A stretch of DNA of 33,393 nucleotides from JAIRTY01 sp050257395 (GTDB taxonomy: Bacteria > Actinomycetota > Actinomycetes > Streptosporangiales > Streptosporangiaceae). The translations under genes and the position numbers were made by a program. The DNA lies in NCBI GenBank assembly GCA_050257395.1, contig JBLMWU010000074.1, positions 1 to 33,393 on the forward strand. Direction: 5' to 3'. Below are positions 1 through 7,823 of the stretch, piece after piece (position 1 is the stretch's first letter; each line of letters begins with the position of its first letter). The notes under the pieces are model-generated. The model ran no database searches. It was not told the origin of the DNA and saw nothing but the letters and a program-made list of their open reading frames with translations.

Positions 1-916
1 GGGTGTTGGTCTTGACGTTGCCCAGCCGCAGCTTCCCCCCCACCGACCGGGCCACCGAGCCGCCCGCGCGCCGGCGGCGCGCGGTCCGCTCGGACAGCCG
101 CAGCAGCTCCCGGCGGATCACGTCCGGGTCGTCCACGTCGCTGGGGAAGGTCTCTTCCGCGCCGACGCTCTTGTCCGGGACGGTGGGCACCACCCGGCGC
201 TCGTCCCGTCCCCAGGCCAGCGCGTGCAGGTGGCTGCCGGCGGCGCCGAGCTCGCGCTGCAGGGTGGCCACGGGGGTGTGGGCGATGTCGCCCACCGTCC
301 GCAGGCCGAGCCGGGCGAGCACCTGGCCGGTCTGCTCGCCCACCCCCCACAGGGCGGCCACCGGCAGCGGGTGCAGGAAATCCAGCACCTGGCCCGCGGG
401 GACCACGCACAGGCCGTCCGGTTTGCACAGGGCCGAGGCCAGCTTGGCCACGAACTTGCAGCTGGCCACGCCGACCGAGCAGGTGATGTCCTGCTGGTCG
501 CGGATGGCGGCCCGGATCTGCTCGCCGATGGCGGCGGGCGGGCCGAGCCGCCGGATGGCCCCGGACACGTCCAGGAACGCCTCGTCCAGCGACAGCGGCT
601 CCACCTCCGGGGTCACCGACCGGAAGATCGCCATGACCTCGCGGGAGACCGCCCCGTACAGGTCGTGCCGGGGCGGGATGAAGACCGCCTGCGGGCAGAG
701 CCGCCGGGCCCGGGTCACCGGCATGGCCGAGCGGACCCCGAACGCCCGGGCCGGGTAGGTGGCGGACAGGACCACCCCGCGGGAGCTGGCGGCGCCCACG
801 ATCACCGGCTGGTCACGCAGCTCAGGCCGGTCGCGGATCTCGACGCTCGCGTAGAACGCGTCCATGTCGATATGGAGGATGTGGCAGCCAAGGTCGTCGG
901 CGGCCACCGTGCTCAC
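1..916 (-). CDS. dinB: DNA polymerase IV (Y-family), 3' end outside window
   Basis: Error-prone translesion DNA polymerase of the Y family. About 305 residues are present and the frame is still open at base 1, so the C-terminal little-finger end is missing. The N-terminal palm motif DMDAFYASVE carries the first metal-binding Asp. SLDEAFLDV, about 100 residues later, carries the catalytic Asp-Glu pair. The HhH-like thumb stretch (LWGVGEQTGQVLARLGL) follows. The start is GTG at 914-916. It overlaps the TGA of the upstream methyltransferase (913-915) as GTGA, so the two are probably translationally coupled and transcribed from the methyltransferase promoter. No SOS box was seen close to this start. 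Identity is certain at family level. Which of the several actinobacterial DinB paralogues it is cannot be told. Confidence 0.93.
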   Translation of the reverse strand, partial: MSTVAADDLGCHILHIDMDAFYASVEIRDRPELRDQPVIVGAASSRGVVLSATYPARAFGVRSAMPVTRARRLCPQAVFIPPRHDLYGAVSREVMAIFRSVTPEVEPLSLDEAFLDVSGAIRRLGPPAAIGEQIRAAIRDQQDITCSVGVASCKFVAKLASALCKPDGLCVVPAGQVLDFLHPLPVAALWGVGEQTGQVLARLGLRTVGDIAHTPVATLQRELGAAGSHLHALAWGRDERRVVPTVPDKSVGAEETFPSDVDDPDVIRRELLRLSERTARRRRAGGSVARSVGGKLRLGNVKTNT

Positions 917-1755
917 CGGTACCCGAGGACGTGGAACTGGGTGGCGAAGTCGTGGAACGCGGGATGCGCGGAGGCGGCCTGCTCCAGCGCGAGCAGCGCC
1001 TCGGCTGCGCCGGGGTCGGCGTCCGCGAGCACCGCCGGCACCAGGTCGGCGAACACCCGCACCCCGTGCGCGGTGCCCGGGCGCAGGCCCGCGTCCTCGA
1101 TCAGCCCGACCACCCCGGCCAGGGTGAACCGCCGGGACGGCCCGTCCGCCCCGGGGCCGGCCGCCGGGCCGGGCGGCTCGGTGCTGATGCCCGCGAGCAG
1201 GCGCCTGGCCTCGTCGAACCGGCCCGCCAGGGCCCGGTGGATCACCGCCGCGACCGCGCTCGCCGCGAGCACGCTGACCACGCCGCCGGGCCGCAGCACG
1301 GCGGCGATCGCCGCCATCGCCGCGGCCGGGGAGTCCACGTACTCCAGCACGCTGTGGCACAGCACCAGGTCGGCGCTCTCCGGGCCGGCCACGCTGACCA
1401 GGTCGGCGGCGTCGCCCTGCACCGCGCGCAGCGGGACGTCCATCTCCGCGGCCCGCCGCTGCGCGGCCGCGAGCGAGTCCGGGCTCGGGTCGATGACGGT
1501 CACGTGGTGGCCGAGCCCGGCCAGCGGGACCGCGAACCCGCCCGTGCCGCCGCCGGCGTCCACGATGTCGAGCCGGGGCCGCCCGGTCTCGGCGGCCAGG
1601 CCGGACAGGACGGACTGCAGCACGTCGCGCACCACGGCGGTGCGGGCGTCGTCGGGCCTGCTGCCCTGGCGGACCCGGGTGCCCGTGCCGCCGGGTGGGG
1701 TCCCGGCGCCGCCCGCCCCGGTCCCGGGCTGCGCGCCGTTACGGTCGCCTGCCAC
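913..1755 (-). CDS. Class I SAM-dependent methyltransferase
   Basis: About 280 residues with a Rossmann-type methyltransferase core. Motif I is VDAGGGTGGFAV, followed by an acidic motif II end (TVIDPSPD), GDAADL, and a motif IV-like LVLCHSVLEYV. LRPGGVVSV is typical of the SmtA/CmoM/UbiE-like group. Substrate is unknown. The open frame extends upstream to 1869, but the GTG at 1753-1755 has a strong ribosome-binding site (AGGGAGGA, then 4 nt) and the extra 38 residues are low-complexity, so 1755 is chosen. The last codons overlap the dinB start by 4 bp, implying one transcript. A -10-like TAGGGT (minus strand, 1847-1852) lies about 90 nt upstream. Confidence 0.85.
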   Translation of the reverse strand: MAGDRNGAQPGTGAGGAGTPPGGTGTRVRQGSRPDDARTAVVRDVLQSVLSGLAAETGRPRLDIVDAGGGTGGFAVPLAGLGHHVTVIDPSPDSLAAAQRRAAEMDVPLRAVQGDAADLVSVAGPESADLVLCHSVLEYVDSPAAAMAAIAAVLRPGGVVSVLAASAVAAVIHRALAGRFDEARRLLAGISTEPPGPAAGPGADGPSRRFTLAGVVGLIEDAGLRPGTAHGVRVFADLVPAVLADADPGAAEALLALEQAASAHPAFHDFATQFHVLGYR

Positions 1756-1846
1756 GCAGTCCTCCCTGGCCTCACCTGATCCCGGCGCCGGGCGCGGGAA
1801 CCCGCTCACTGATCGGGCGCCGCTATTCAGCGGCCCCCTGGGAGTC

Positions 1847-1852
1847 ACCCTA
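1847..1852 (-). promoter_or_regulatory. Candidate -10 box for methyltransferase-dinB
   Basis: On the minus strand this reads TAGGGT within ACTAGGGTGA. The same 10-mer context occurs just before the SseB-family gene near 31.73 kb. No convincing -35 was found at 16-18 bp, so this is a weak prediction. It would give a 5' leader of roughly 85-90 nt before the GTG at 1755. Confidence 0.35.
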
Positions 1853-1907
1853 GTGCCCGCCTCGGACAATGCCGCGATACCGGCCCGCCTGGTACTGTCG
1901 CTGCGCG

Positions 1908-2603
1908 ATGGACGAGGGAAAGCCGGGGGTGCTCGTCACCGACGCCGCGGGCCAGGCGGCCGACCCGGCCTTCGCCGCGGCCGCGCACGGCATCCTGTCG
2001 GCGCTGGTGCGCGGCGGTGCGGCACTCGGCTGGCTGGACCCGCCGCCGCTGGCCGAGGTCGCGGCGCTGCTGCGGTCGGTCGGCGAGGCCAGCGCCACCG
2101 GCGACGGCGCGCTCCGCGCCGCCTACCTGCTGCCCGGCTCCCTCATCGCCGCCGGCTCCCCCGCCGCCGTCCCCGGCTCGCCCGCCGGGGGTGAGGCCGA
2201 GGGCGGCGCACGCCCGGCCGGCGGGCCCCCGGGCGGGCCGCCGCCGCCGGACCGGCTCATCGGCCTGGGGTACTGGACCAGGTACGAGCGCCCGACCCAC
2301 CGGATGCACGCGGACCTGCGCCGGATCGCGGTGGCCAGGCATGCCCAGGGCCGCGGCGCGGGCCGCGCCCTGACCAGCGCCCTGATCGACGCCGCCCGGG
2401 CGGCCCGCATCGAGGTGCTCACCCTGGACGCCCGGGGCGACAACACCGGCGCCCTGCACCTGTACCGGAGCCTGGGCTTCACGGAGTACGGCCGGCTGCC
2501 CGGCTTCGTCGCCGTCGGCGAGCGCCGCTACGACACCGTGCTCTGCTGCCTCGACCTGCGCGAGCGGCCTCCCGGCGGGACGGCCGCCGGTGGCCCTGCC
2601 TGA
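1908..2603 (+). CDS. GNAT family N-acetyltransferase
   Basis: About 231 residues. The acetyl-CoA-binding motif A is clear: RRIAVARHAQGRGAGRAL, with the pyrophosphate loop QGRGAGRA at about residues 147-154. Motif B (NTGALHLYRSLGF) follows, where Tyr is the usual general acid position. Residues about 82-114 are a Gly/Pro/Ala-rich insert that may be a disordered loop. An in-frame ATG at 1869 would add 13 residues unlike the family (YCRCAMD), so the ATG at 1908 is preferred. A TACTGT hexamer 9 nt before it could be a -10 box giving a nearly leaderless mRNA. The 3' end overlaps the next gene by 14 bp. Acetyl acceptor unknown. Confidence 0.85.
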   Translation: MDEGKPGVLVTDAAGQAADPAFAAAAHGILSALVRGGAALGWLDPPPLAEVAALLRSVGEASATGDGALRAAYLLPGSLIAAGSPAAVPGSPAGGEAEGGARPAGGPPGGPPPPDRLIGLGYWTRYERPTHRMHADLRRIAVARHAQGRGAGRALTSALIDAARAARIEVLTLDARGDNTGALHLYRSLGFTEYGRLPGFVAVGERRYDTVLCCLDLRERPPGGTAAGGPA

Positions 2604-3345
2604 CGACGGCGCGCTGGCCGCGCCGCGCTCCCCGGCACCACCGCCAGCGGCGGGCCGGCCCGCGGCCGCCGCTGCGCTGCGGGCCCAGCACCGCGGCCGG
2701 GTGCTCGGCAACCAGCTCTCCCTCGCGGCCGGCTGGGGCCGGCCCTGCCTGTCCTACCTGCTGTGCATCCGGCCGGACGCGGACGCGCGGGCCGGGCTGG
2801 CGGCCGTCCAGGACGCGGTGGCCGGGCCCGAGCCGGCCCTGCTGCGGATCCCGCCGCAGGCCCTGCACCTCAGCGTGGCCTGGCTGCTCGGGGTCCATGA
2901 GACCTTCGCCCGGCCCAAGGACGAGCTGTGGGCGGAGTACGGCCCGGGCTGGCTGGCCATGCTGCGCACGGCCCTGGCCGCGCTGCCGCCGTTCAGCCTC
3001 CGGCTGCGGGAACTGGCTGCCACCGACACCGCCGTGATCGCGATCGCCGACGCCCCGAACCCGGTCACCGCGCTGCGGGCGGAGCTGACCGGCGCCCTGC
3101 CCCGGCCCCGGAACCTGCCGCTGAGCAGGGGTGAGCTTGTTCACACCACCCTGTTCCGCTACCGGGCTCCGCTGGCCGCTCCAGAGGCCTTCCTGCAGCG
3201 GGTTGCGGGGGCCGCCGTGAACCTCCAGGTCAGCGTGCATGAGATGGCCCTGATAAGGGAAATAGTCTTTCCGTCCCTCCGGTTTCAGACCGTCCAAAAC
3301 TTCACCCTCACACCCGGCGTCCCGGCCCCTGCGCACCTGCTCTGA
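2590..3345 (+). CDS. 2H phosphoesterase / 2'-5' RNA ligase-like protein
   Basis: 251 residues from a GTG start that overlaps the end of the acetyltransferase gene by 14 bp, so the pair is probably one operon. The two His-x-Ser/Thr signatures of the 2H phosphoesterase superfamily are present: H93-L-S95 (LHLSVAWL) and H185-T-T187 (LVHTTLFRY). They are spaced about 92 residues apart as in that fold. Family members act on 2'-5' or cyclic phosphodiester bonds in RNA or nucleotides; the substrate here is not known. The first 30 residues are Ala/Pro-rich and probably disordered. The true start could be further in, for example near AALRAQHRGR. Confidence 0.75.
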   Translation: MALPDDGALAAPRSPAPPPAAGRPAAAAALRAQHRGRVLGNQLSLAAGWGRPCLSYLLCIRPDADARAGLAAVQDAVAGPEPALLRIPPQALHLSVAWLLGVHETFARPKDELWAEYGPGWLAMLRTALAALPPFSLRLRELAATDTAVIAIADAPNPVTALRAELTGALPRPRNLPLSRGELVHTTLFRYRAPLAAPEAFLQRVAGAAVNLQVSVHEMALIREIVFPSLRFQTVQNFTLTPGVPAPAHLL

Positions 3346-3394
3346 GCAGGCGGTGCTTTGTCCGGTTCCGGCTCCGGGGGTGACCCGGAACCCT

Positions 3395-3400
3395 TAGGCT
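3395..3400 (+). promoter_or_regulatory. Candidate -10 box, leaderless start of VC0807-like gene
   Basis: TAGGCT lies exactly 6 nt before the ATG at 3407 (spacer ctccgc). This places a predicted transcription start at or next to the A of the start codon. No good Shine-Dalgarno sequence or -35 hexamer is visible. Prediction from position and consensus only. Confidence 0.45.
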
Positions 3401-3406
3401 CTCCGC

Positions 3407-4087
3407 ATGCGCGAGCACCTCGAACTCCCGCGGCCGCTGCCGCTGCTGCGGACCGTGCTGTGGAACCTCATGGAGTCCGCCGGGCTCCCGGTCGGCGCGG
3501 TGGCGCTGGCCGGCTGGATGGACGGCCGGAACGCCGGCCTGATCGCGGGGCTGGCCGCCACCTGGCTGACCGTGGTCATCCGCAAGGTCGCCACCCGGCA
3601 TGTGCCGAGCCTGCTCGCGATCACCGCGCTCGTGCTGACCCTGCAGACCGTGGTCGTGCTCGCCACCGGCCAGCTGTGGCTGTACCTGCTCCAGTTCCCG
3701 CTGGCCCAGTTCGTGATGGGGGTGCTGTTCGCCCGGACCGCCCGGGGCGACAGCCCGCTGGTGGCCCGGCTCGCCGCCGAGGTCGTGGCGCTGCGGGCGC
3801 CCAGCGAGCGCCACCCCGGCCTGCACCGGTTCTTCCAGGGCGCGACCTGGCTGTGGGCGGGGATCTTCTTCCTGCTCACGGGGGGCATGGCGGTGATGAT
3901 GGTGACCGAGCCGGTCAGCATGTTCATCATGCTGTCGACCGTCGCGACCGCCGCGCTGGTGGTCGCGGGCACCGGAGTGTCCGCGTTCTGGTTCCGCTCG
4001 GTGCTGCGCGACCACGGGCTGAGCCTGCGCTTCGCGGCCCGGGAGCCCGTCCCGGCCCCCGCCGCCGCGCCCACCGGCACCAGCTGA
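3407..4087 (+). CDS. VC0807 family integral membrane protein
   Basis: 226 residues with about five to six hydrophobic segments. The pattern (short cytoplasmic N-terminus LPLLRTVLWNLMESAG, paired helices, a mid-protein cytoplasmic loop with RHPGLHRFFQG and two long C-terminal helices) resembles the VC0807/DUF3159-like group common in actinobacteria. No enzymatic motif is visible and the function of the family is not established. A TAGGCT -10-like box sits 6 nt before the ATG. The C-terminal 20 residues are Pro/Ala-rich. A terminator-like hairpin follows at 4116-4150. Confidence 0.65.
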   Translation: MREHLELPRPLPLLRTVLWNLMESAGLPVGAVALAGWMDGRNAGLIAGLAATWLTVVIRKVATRHVPSLLAITALVLTLQTVVVLATGQLWLYLLQFPLAQFVMGVLFARTARGDSPLVARLAAEVVALRAPSERHPGLHRFFQGATWLWAGIFFLLTGGMAVMMVTEPVSMFIMLSTVATAALVVAGTGVSAFWFRSVLRDHGLSLRFAAREPVPAPAAAPTGTS

Positions 4088-4115
4088 CCCGGGCCCTCCC
4101 GCCCGCCAGACCCGG

Positions 4116-4150
4116 AAGCCGCCGCCCAGCTTGAGCTGAGCGGCGGCTTT
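4116..4150 (+). terminator. Hairpin terminator between convergent genes
   Basis: AAGCCGCCGC pairs with GCGGCGGCTT around an inner CAGC/GCTG stem (one C-A mismatch) and a TTGA loop, followed by TTT on the plus strand. It lies between the stop of the membrane-protein gene (4087) and the stop of convergent nusB (4173). It probably serves the plus strand. The minus-strand tail is poor in T. Confidence 0.75.
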
Positions 4151-4172
4151 CTGCGTGCGGCCGGGGCGGCGG

Positions 4173-4583
4173 CTACAGGGCCAGGGTCGGCTTGAGCTCC
4201 AGCAGCCTGGCGAGCAGGCCGTTCACGAACGCGGGCGACCCCTCCGTGGACAGGTCTCGGGCGAGCTGGACGGCCTCGCTGATGGCGACGCCGTCCGGGA
4301 CGTCACCGGCCCACAGCAGCTCGTAGGCGCCGATCCGCAGGATGTTGCGGTCCACGGCCGGCATCCGCTCCAGCGACCAGCCGTGGGCGTGCTCGGCCAG
4401 CAGCCCGTCGATCCGCTCCCGGTGCGACTGCACCCCGCGGACCAGCTCACTGGCGTACGGGGGGAAAGGGCGGTCGATGTCGCGTGACCGCTCCCCCAGC
4501 ACCTCCAGCGGGGGCTCGCTGCGGAGCTCCGCCTCGAACAGGACATCCAGCGCCCGCTTGCGGGCTTTGCTACGGGCGGGCAC
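4173..4583 (-). CDS. nusB: Transcription antitermination factor NusB
   Basis: 136 residues, the normal NusB length. Features are the basic N-terminus SKARKRALDVLFEAE, the central RxxIDxLLxEH helix, and the highly conserved W-x-L-x-R-M-P-x-V-D-R-x-I-L-R block followed by AISEAVxLA and the terminal FVNGLLxR. NusB binds boxA RNA with NusE (S10) and supports rRNA antitermination. The GTG start lies 9 bp after the efp stop, so it is cotranscribed with efp. Its own Shine-Dalgarno is weak, consistent with coupling. It ends the pepQ-efp-nusB run. Confidence 0.95.
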   Translation of the reverse strand: MPARSKARKRALDVLFEAELRSEPPLEVLGERSRDIDRPFPPYASELVRGVQSHRERIDGLLAEHAHGWSLERMPAVDRNILRIGAYELLWAGDVPDGVAISEAVQLARDLSTEGSPAFVNGLLARLLELKPTLAL

Positions 4584-4592
4584 GGCGGGCGC

Positions 4593-5150
4593 TCAGGCGC
4601 GCCCGAGGTAGTCGCCGGTCCGCGTATCGACCTTGACCTTCTCGCCGGTGGAGATGAACAGCGGCACCTGGATCTGGGCGCCGGTCTCCAGCGTGGCGGG
4701 CTTGGTGCCGCCGGTGGACCGGTCCCCCTGCACGCCGGGGTCGGTCTGCCTGATGGTGAGCTCCACCGCCGCGGGCAGGTCCACGTACAGCGGGGCACCC
4801 TCGTTGAAGGCCACCGTCACCATCTGCTCTTCCAGCAGGTAGTCCGCGGCGCCGCCGACGGTGGCGGCCGGGACGTGCGGCTGGTCGTAGGTCTCGGTGT
4901 CCATGAAGACGAAGTCCTCGCCCTCGCGGTAGAGGTACTGCATCTCGCGCTTGTCCACGCTGGCCACATCGACCTTGACGCCGGCGTTGAAGGTGCGGTC
5001 CACCACCTTGCCGGACATCACGTTCTTGAGCTTGGTCCGGACGAAGGCGCCGCCCTTGCCGGGCTTGACATGCTGGAACTCCACGACGGTCCAGAGCTGG
5101 CCGTCGAGGTTCAGCGTGATGCCGTTCTTGAGGTCGTTCGTGGTGGCCAC
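4593..5150 (-). CDS. efp: Elongation factor P with PGKGG loop
   Basis: 185 residues, full length, with the KOW-like N-domain, the OB domain (ETYDQ) and the C-terminal signature GDRSTGGTKPATLETG. EF-P relieves ribosome stalling at polyproline stretches. The functional loop reads KPGKGGAFVRTKLKN, with the tip Lys present. The residue after KG is Gly (codon GGC read at about 5051-5053), whereas the usual actinobacterial loop is PGKGP. No modification enzyme gene (EpmA/EpmB, YmfI, EarP) is visible nearby. The start is GTG with AGGAGAG upstream. It lies 36 bp after pepQ and 9 bp before nusB. Confidence 0.97.
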   Translation of the reverse strand: MATTNDLKNGITLNLDGQLWTVVEFQHVKPGKGGAFVRTKLKNVMSGKVVDRTFNAGVKVDVASVDKREMQYLYREGEDFVFMDTETYDQPHVPAATVGGAADYLLEEQMVTVAFNEGAPLYVDLPAAVELTIRQTDPGVQGDRSTGGTKPATLETGAQIQVPLFISTGEKVKVDTRTGDYLGRA

Positions 5151-5186
5151 GTTGGTCGTCTCTCCTGCGTGCGCGGCCCGCCCCGG

Positions 5187-6290
5187 TCAGAGGGCGAGCA
5201 ACTCCCCGGGGGGGCTGGTCGTAGTGGCGGTGAGCAGCTCGCGAGGCGCCTCGGTCCCGGCTCCGGAGCGCACCACCAGGGTGTCCTCGATCCTCACGCC
5301 GCCCATGCCGGGCAGGTAAACGCCGGGCTCGACGGTGATGGGGACTCCGGGCTCAAGTCTACCCGGACGGGCTCGCCCCATAATCGGCGCTTCGTGGATC
5401 TCCAGCCCCACGCCGTGGCCCAGGCCGTGGGAGAAATGCTCGCCGTGCCCCGCCCCGGTGATGAGGTCGCGGGCGGCCGCGTCCACGTCGGCGACCGCGG
5501 CCCCCGGAGCGGCCGCGCCGATGCCGGCCCGCTGGGCCACCGCCACCAGCTGGTAGATCTCGCGCTGCCAGTCAGCCGGGCGGCCGAGCACCACCGTCCG
5601 GGTCATGTCCGCGTGGTAGCCCTGGTACCGGGCACCGCAGTCCACCGTGATCAGGTCGCCGGGCCGGAGCGGCCGGTCGCCGGGCACGTGGTGCGGGATG
5701 GCGCCGTTGGGCCCGCTGGCGACGATCGTGTCGAACGCCAGCTTCTCGGCGCCCGCCTCCATCATGGCCCGCTCCAGCAGCACCGCCAGCTCGTGCTCGG
5801 TCATCCCGGCCCGGATGCGCGGCACCACGCTGTCGAACGCCGCCCCGGTGATGGCGCAGGCACGGGCCAGCAGCCCGAGCTCGTGCGCGTCCTTGATCAT
5901 CCGCAGTTCCTCGACCGCCCGGCCGAGCGGCACCAGTTCCAGCTGCCCGGCGGTGGCGAGCGCCTCGTGCCGTTCCACGGTCATCTCGTGCGCCTCGAAC
6001 GCCACCCGCCGCAGGCCCCGGCGGGCAGCCAGGTCCGCCAGCGCCGGCTCGGTCTCCCGCTCCACCAGCAGTTCCAGATCCGGGCAGAGCCGCTCGGCGG
6101 TCAGCCCGTAACGGGAGTCGGTGGCCAGCACCGGATCTCCATCGGCGGGCAGCAGCAGGGCGGCGTTGGAGCTCGCCAGGCCGGTGAGGTAGCGGACGTT
6201 GACGAGGCTGGTGATGAGCGCGGCGTCGGCGCCGCGGCCGGTCACGGTCGCGTGCAGCAGGTCCCGCCGCCGGGCATGGATCTCGGGCAT
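5187..6290 (-). CDS. pepQ: M24 family Xaa-Pro peptidase (PepQ/PepP-like)
   Basis: 367 residues. The creatinase-like N-terminal domain (about 1-130) is followed by the pita-bread metallopeptidase domain with all five metal ligands. These are Asp in ITVDCG, Asp in HADMTRT, His in GLGHGVGLEIHE, Glu in VEPGVYLP and Glu in RIEDT. It is predicted to release N-terminal residues linked to proline, in the cytoplasm. The frame is open upstream to 7028, but that part is antisense overlap with the neighbouring gene; the ATG at 6290 gives the family's normal length. It sits directly upstream of efp, the standard actinobacterial arrangement. Confidence 0.92.
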   Translation of the reverse strand: MPEIHARRRDLLHATVTGRGADAALITSLVNVRYLTGLASSNAALLLPADGDPVLATDSRYGLTAERLCPDLELLVERETEPALADLAARRGLRRVAFEAHEMTVERHEALATAGQLELVPLGRAVEELRMIKDAHELGLLARACAITGAAFDSVVPRIRAGMTEHELAVLLERAMMEAGAEKLAFDTIVASGPNGAIPHHVPGDRPLRPGDLITVDCGARYQGYHADMTRTVVLGRPADWQREIYQLVAVAQRAGIGAAAPGAAVADVDAAARDLITGAGHGEHFSHGLGHGVGLEIHEAPIMGRARPGRLEPGVPITVEPGVYLPGMGGVRIEDTLVVRSGAGTEAPRELLTATTTSPPGELLAL

Positions 6291-6397
6291 GCGACGAGCG
6301 TACGGCCGCGCGGCGCGGATCCCCAGCGCTCCGGCCCGCCGGGCCCGCCACCCGGCCCCGTCAGCCGGCCCGTGAGCCGCGCGGGGCGGGCCCGCGG

Positions 6398-7129
6398 TCA
6401 GGCCGCGTAGGTGCGCAGGACGGCCAGGGCGGGCTGGCCCAGCGGGCCGGTGGCGGTCAGCGCGGAGTCGGCCGGCGCCAGCCGCTGCGCGGCCACCCGG
6501 GCGAAATCCCCGGCCGGGCCGGTGATCGCCGATTCCGCGTCCGCCGGGCCGAACTGCCAGCGGGTGACCCCGTCCGGCGCGGTCAGGTCCGCGTGCACGT
6601 CGCCCGGGGGCGCGCCGGTCAGCGACAGCGCGTACGGCAGCGTGCGGTGGGCCAGCCAGGCGACGTGCCGCAGCCGGTCGGTGTCGGGGTAGTCGATGCC
6701 CAGCGGGCCGGTGATGTCCAGGCCGTGCGCCCAGTGCTCGGCCAGCCGGGTGGTGGCCAGCGTGGCCGGCTTGAGCGGTGCTTCCACCCACGTCAGCAGC
6801 TGCTGCGGGTCGGCTTCGAGCAGCGCGTCCACCGCGGCGCGGCGGGCCTGCCGCCAGCGCTCGAAGACCACGGCGGGTTCGGCCCGTTCGGCCCGGACGA
6901 GCTGGTCCATGATCTGGTCCACGCTGTCCGCGCTGCCGGCCGGGCGGCTCAGGCCCATCCCGGCGACGGTCGCGGCCACCGCCTCCTCGGACTGGGCGAG
7001 GTGCAGCACCACGTCGGTTACGGACCACCCGGCCGCGGCCGACGGCGCCAGCCAGGCCGGCCCGGGCAGGGCGGCCAGGATCTCCTCCAGCCGGTCCTGC
7101 TCGGCCACCAGATCATCGATGATCGTCAT
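6398..7129 (-). CDS. DinB-fold / mycothiol-dependent isomerase-like protein (TIGR03084 type)
   Basis: About 243 residues. The N-terminal half is a four-helix DinB/MDMPI-type bundle with candidate metal-binding histidines in VVLHLAQSEE and RLAEHWAHGLDI. The C-terminal half (VHADLTAPDG...WQFGPADA) matches the SCP2-like tail of the TIGR03084 family. Members are metal-binding proteins found in mycothiol-producing actinobacteria; the substrate is unknown. The first ATG at 7147 would add WHSPA-type residues. The ATG at 7129 has a CATAGT box exactly 6 nt upstream, suggesting a leaderless start. It lies between pepQ and the whiB-like gene, so it is the first gene of the accessory block. Confidence 0.8.
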   Translation of the reverse strand: MTIIDDLVAEQDRLEEILAALPGPAWLAPSAAAGWSVTDVVLHLAQSEEAVAATVAGMGLSRPAGSADSVDQIMDQLVRAERAEPAVVFERWRQARRAAVDALLEADPQQLLTWVEAPLKPATLATTRLAEHWAHGLDITGPLGIDYPDTDRLRHVAWLAHRTLPYALSLTGAPPGDVHADLTAPDGVTRWQFGPADAESAITGPAGDFARVAAQRLAPADSALTATGPLGQPALAVLRTYAA

Positions 7130-7289
7130 GGCTGGACTATGCCACATGCGGCCCGGCCCCGGCCGTGCCGGTTTTGCCGCCTGCTGGCGCTGCCCCGGGA
7201 CCCGGCGGGATCCGGGCCGCGATGAGGCGTCCGCCCCTGTTCAGGGGAAAAGGCGAAAGTGTTCCGTTAGGACTGTGGTGTCTGGGACA

Positions 7290-7301
7290 GGACCATGGTC
7301 C
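7290..7301. promoter_or_regulatory. 12-bp perfect palindrome upstream of whiB-like gene
   Basis: GGACCATGGTCC is a perfect dyad about 103 bp before the WhiB ATG, in the 275-bp gap between the DinB-fold gene and the whiB-like gene. It is a possible regulator site. M. tuberculosis whiB1 is known to be controlled by CRP-type regulators, but this site does not match a CRP consensus. Function inferred only from symmetry and position. Confidence 0.3.
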
Positions 7302-7404
7302 GGCCGGGCGGGTCATTGGCCCCTGTGCCGCCTGGCCGCCGCAGCAGAACATAACGGACAGTACGTGTTCGCGCTGGAGAGAGCCGGACCAGAGAGGGGC
7401 AGCT

Positions 7405-7656
7405 ATGACCTGGCCCAGCTACGCCGCCTGTCTCGGGGCGGACCCGGAACTGTTCTTCCCCATCGGCGAGACCGGCCCGGCCGTGCGGCAGATCGCCGAG
7501 GCGAAGGAGATCTGCGGCCGCTGCCCGGTCCGGCAGGAGTGCCTCCAGTGGGCGCTGGACACCGACCAGAACGCCGGGGTCTGGGGCGGGCTCAGCGAGT
7601 CGGAGCGGTTCGGGCTCAAGCGCCGCCTCGGCCGCCGCGCCAGCACCGCCGCCTGA
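7405..7656 (+). CDS. whiB1: WhiB-family iron-sulfur regulator, WhiB1/WblE type
   Basis: 83 residues, the size of WhiB1/WblE. The four [4Fe-4S] ligands are C9 (AACLG), C37 and C40 (CGRC) and C46 (ECLQW). The GVWGG turn at 58-62 and a basic C-terminal tail (LKRRLGRR) follow. The DPELFFPIG and GPA segments match the WhiB1/WblE class rather than WhiB2/3/7. These proteins bind the primary sigma factor region 4 and sense nitric oxide or redox state. The ATG at 7405 has AGAGAGGGG 5 nt upstream; earlier in-frame starts give a non-family extension. Symbol by class similarity; wblE is an alternative. Confidence 0.92.
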   Translation: MTWPSYAACLGADPELFFPIGETGPAVRQIAEAKEICGRCPVRQECLQWALDTDQNAGVWGGLSESERFGLKRRLGRRASTAA

Positions 7657-7823
7657 TCAGCACCGCCGCCAGGCCAGCACCGCAGCTGGCCAGCGCCGCC
7701 GACTGACCAGGGCCGCCCCTGGCGCCTCGGCGGAGCCAGCCACACGGGCCCCGCCATCTTCTCCGCGAGCCCGGCCTGGCCCGCCAGCCCGGCTCATAGG
7801 TTTCTCGTTCACGCGAAAATGCT

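Noticed and set aside
224..2194. Long plus-strand frame over dinB and the methyltransferase
   Set aside because: Low-complexity Gly/Arg/Ala product antisense to two clear genes; an expected shadow of GC-rich DNA.
4875..6410. 511-residue plus-strand frame over efp/pepQ
   Set aside because: Mirror frame of two well-identified genes, His/Gly/Arg-rich, no start signals.
5187..7028. 613-residue frame joining pepQ to an N-terminal half
   Set aside because: The part above 6290 is antisense to the DinB-fold gene's frame, Arg/Gly-rich and unlike M24 proteins. The ATG at 6290 gives normal length.
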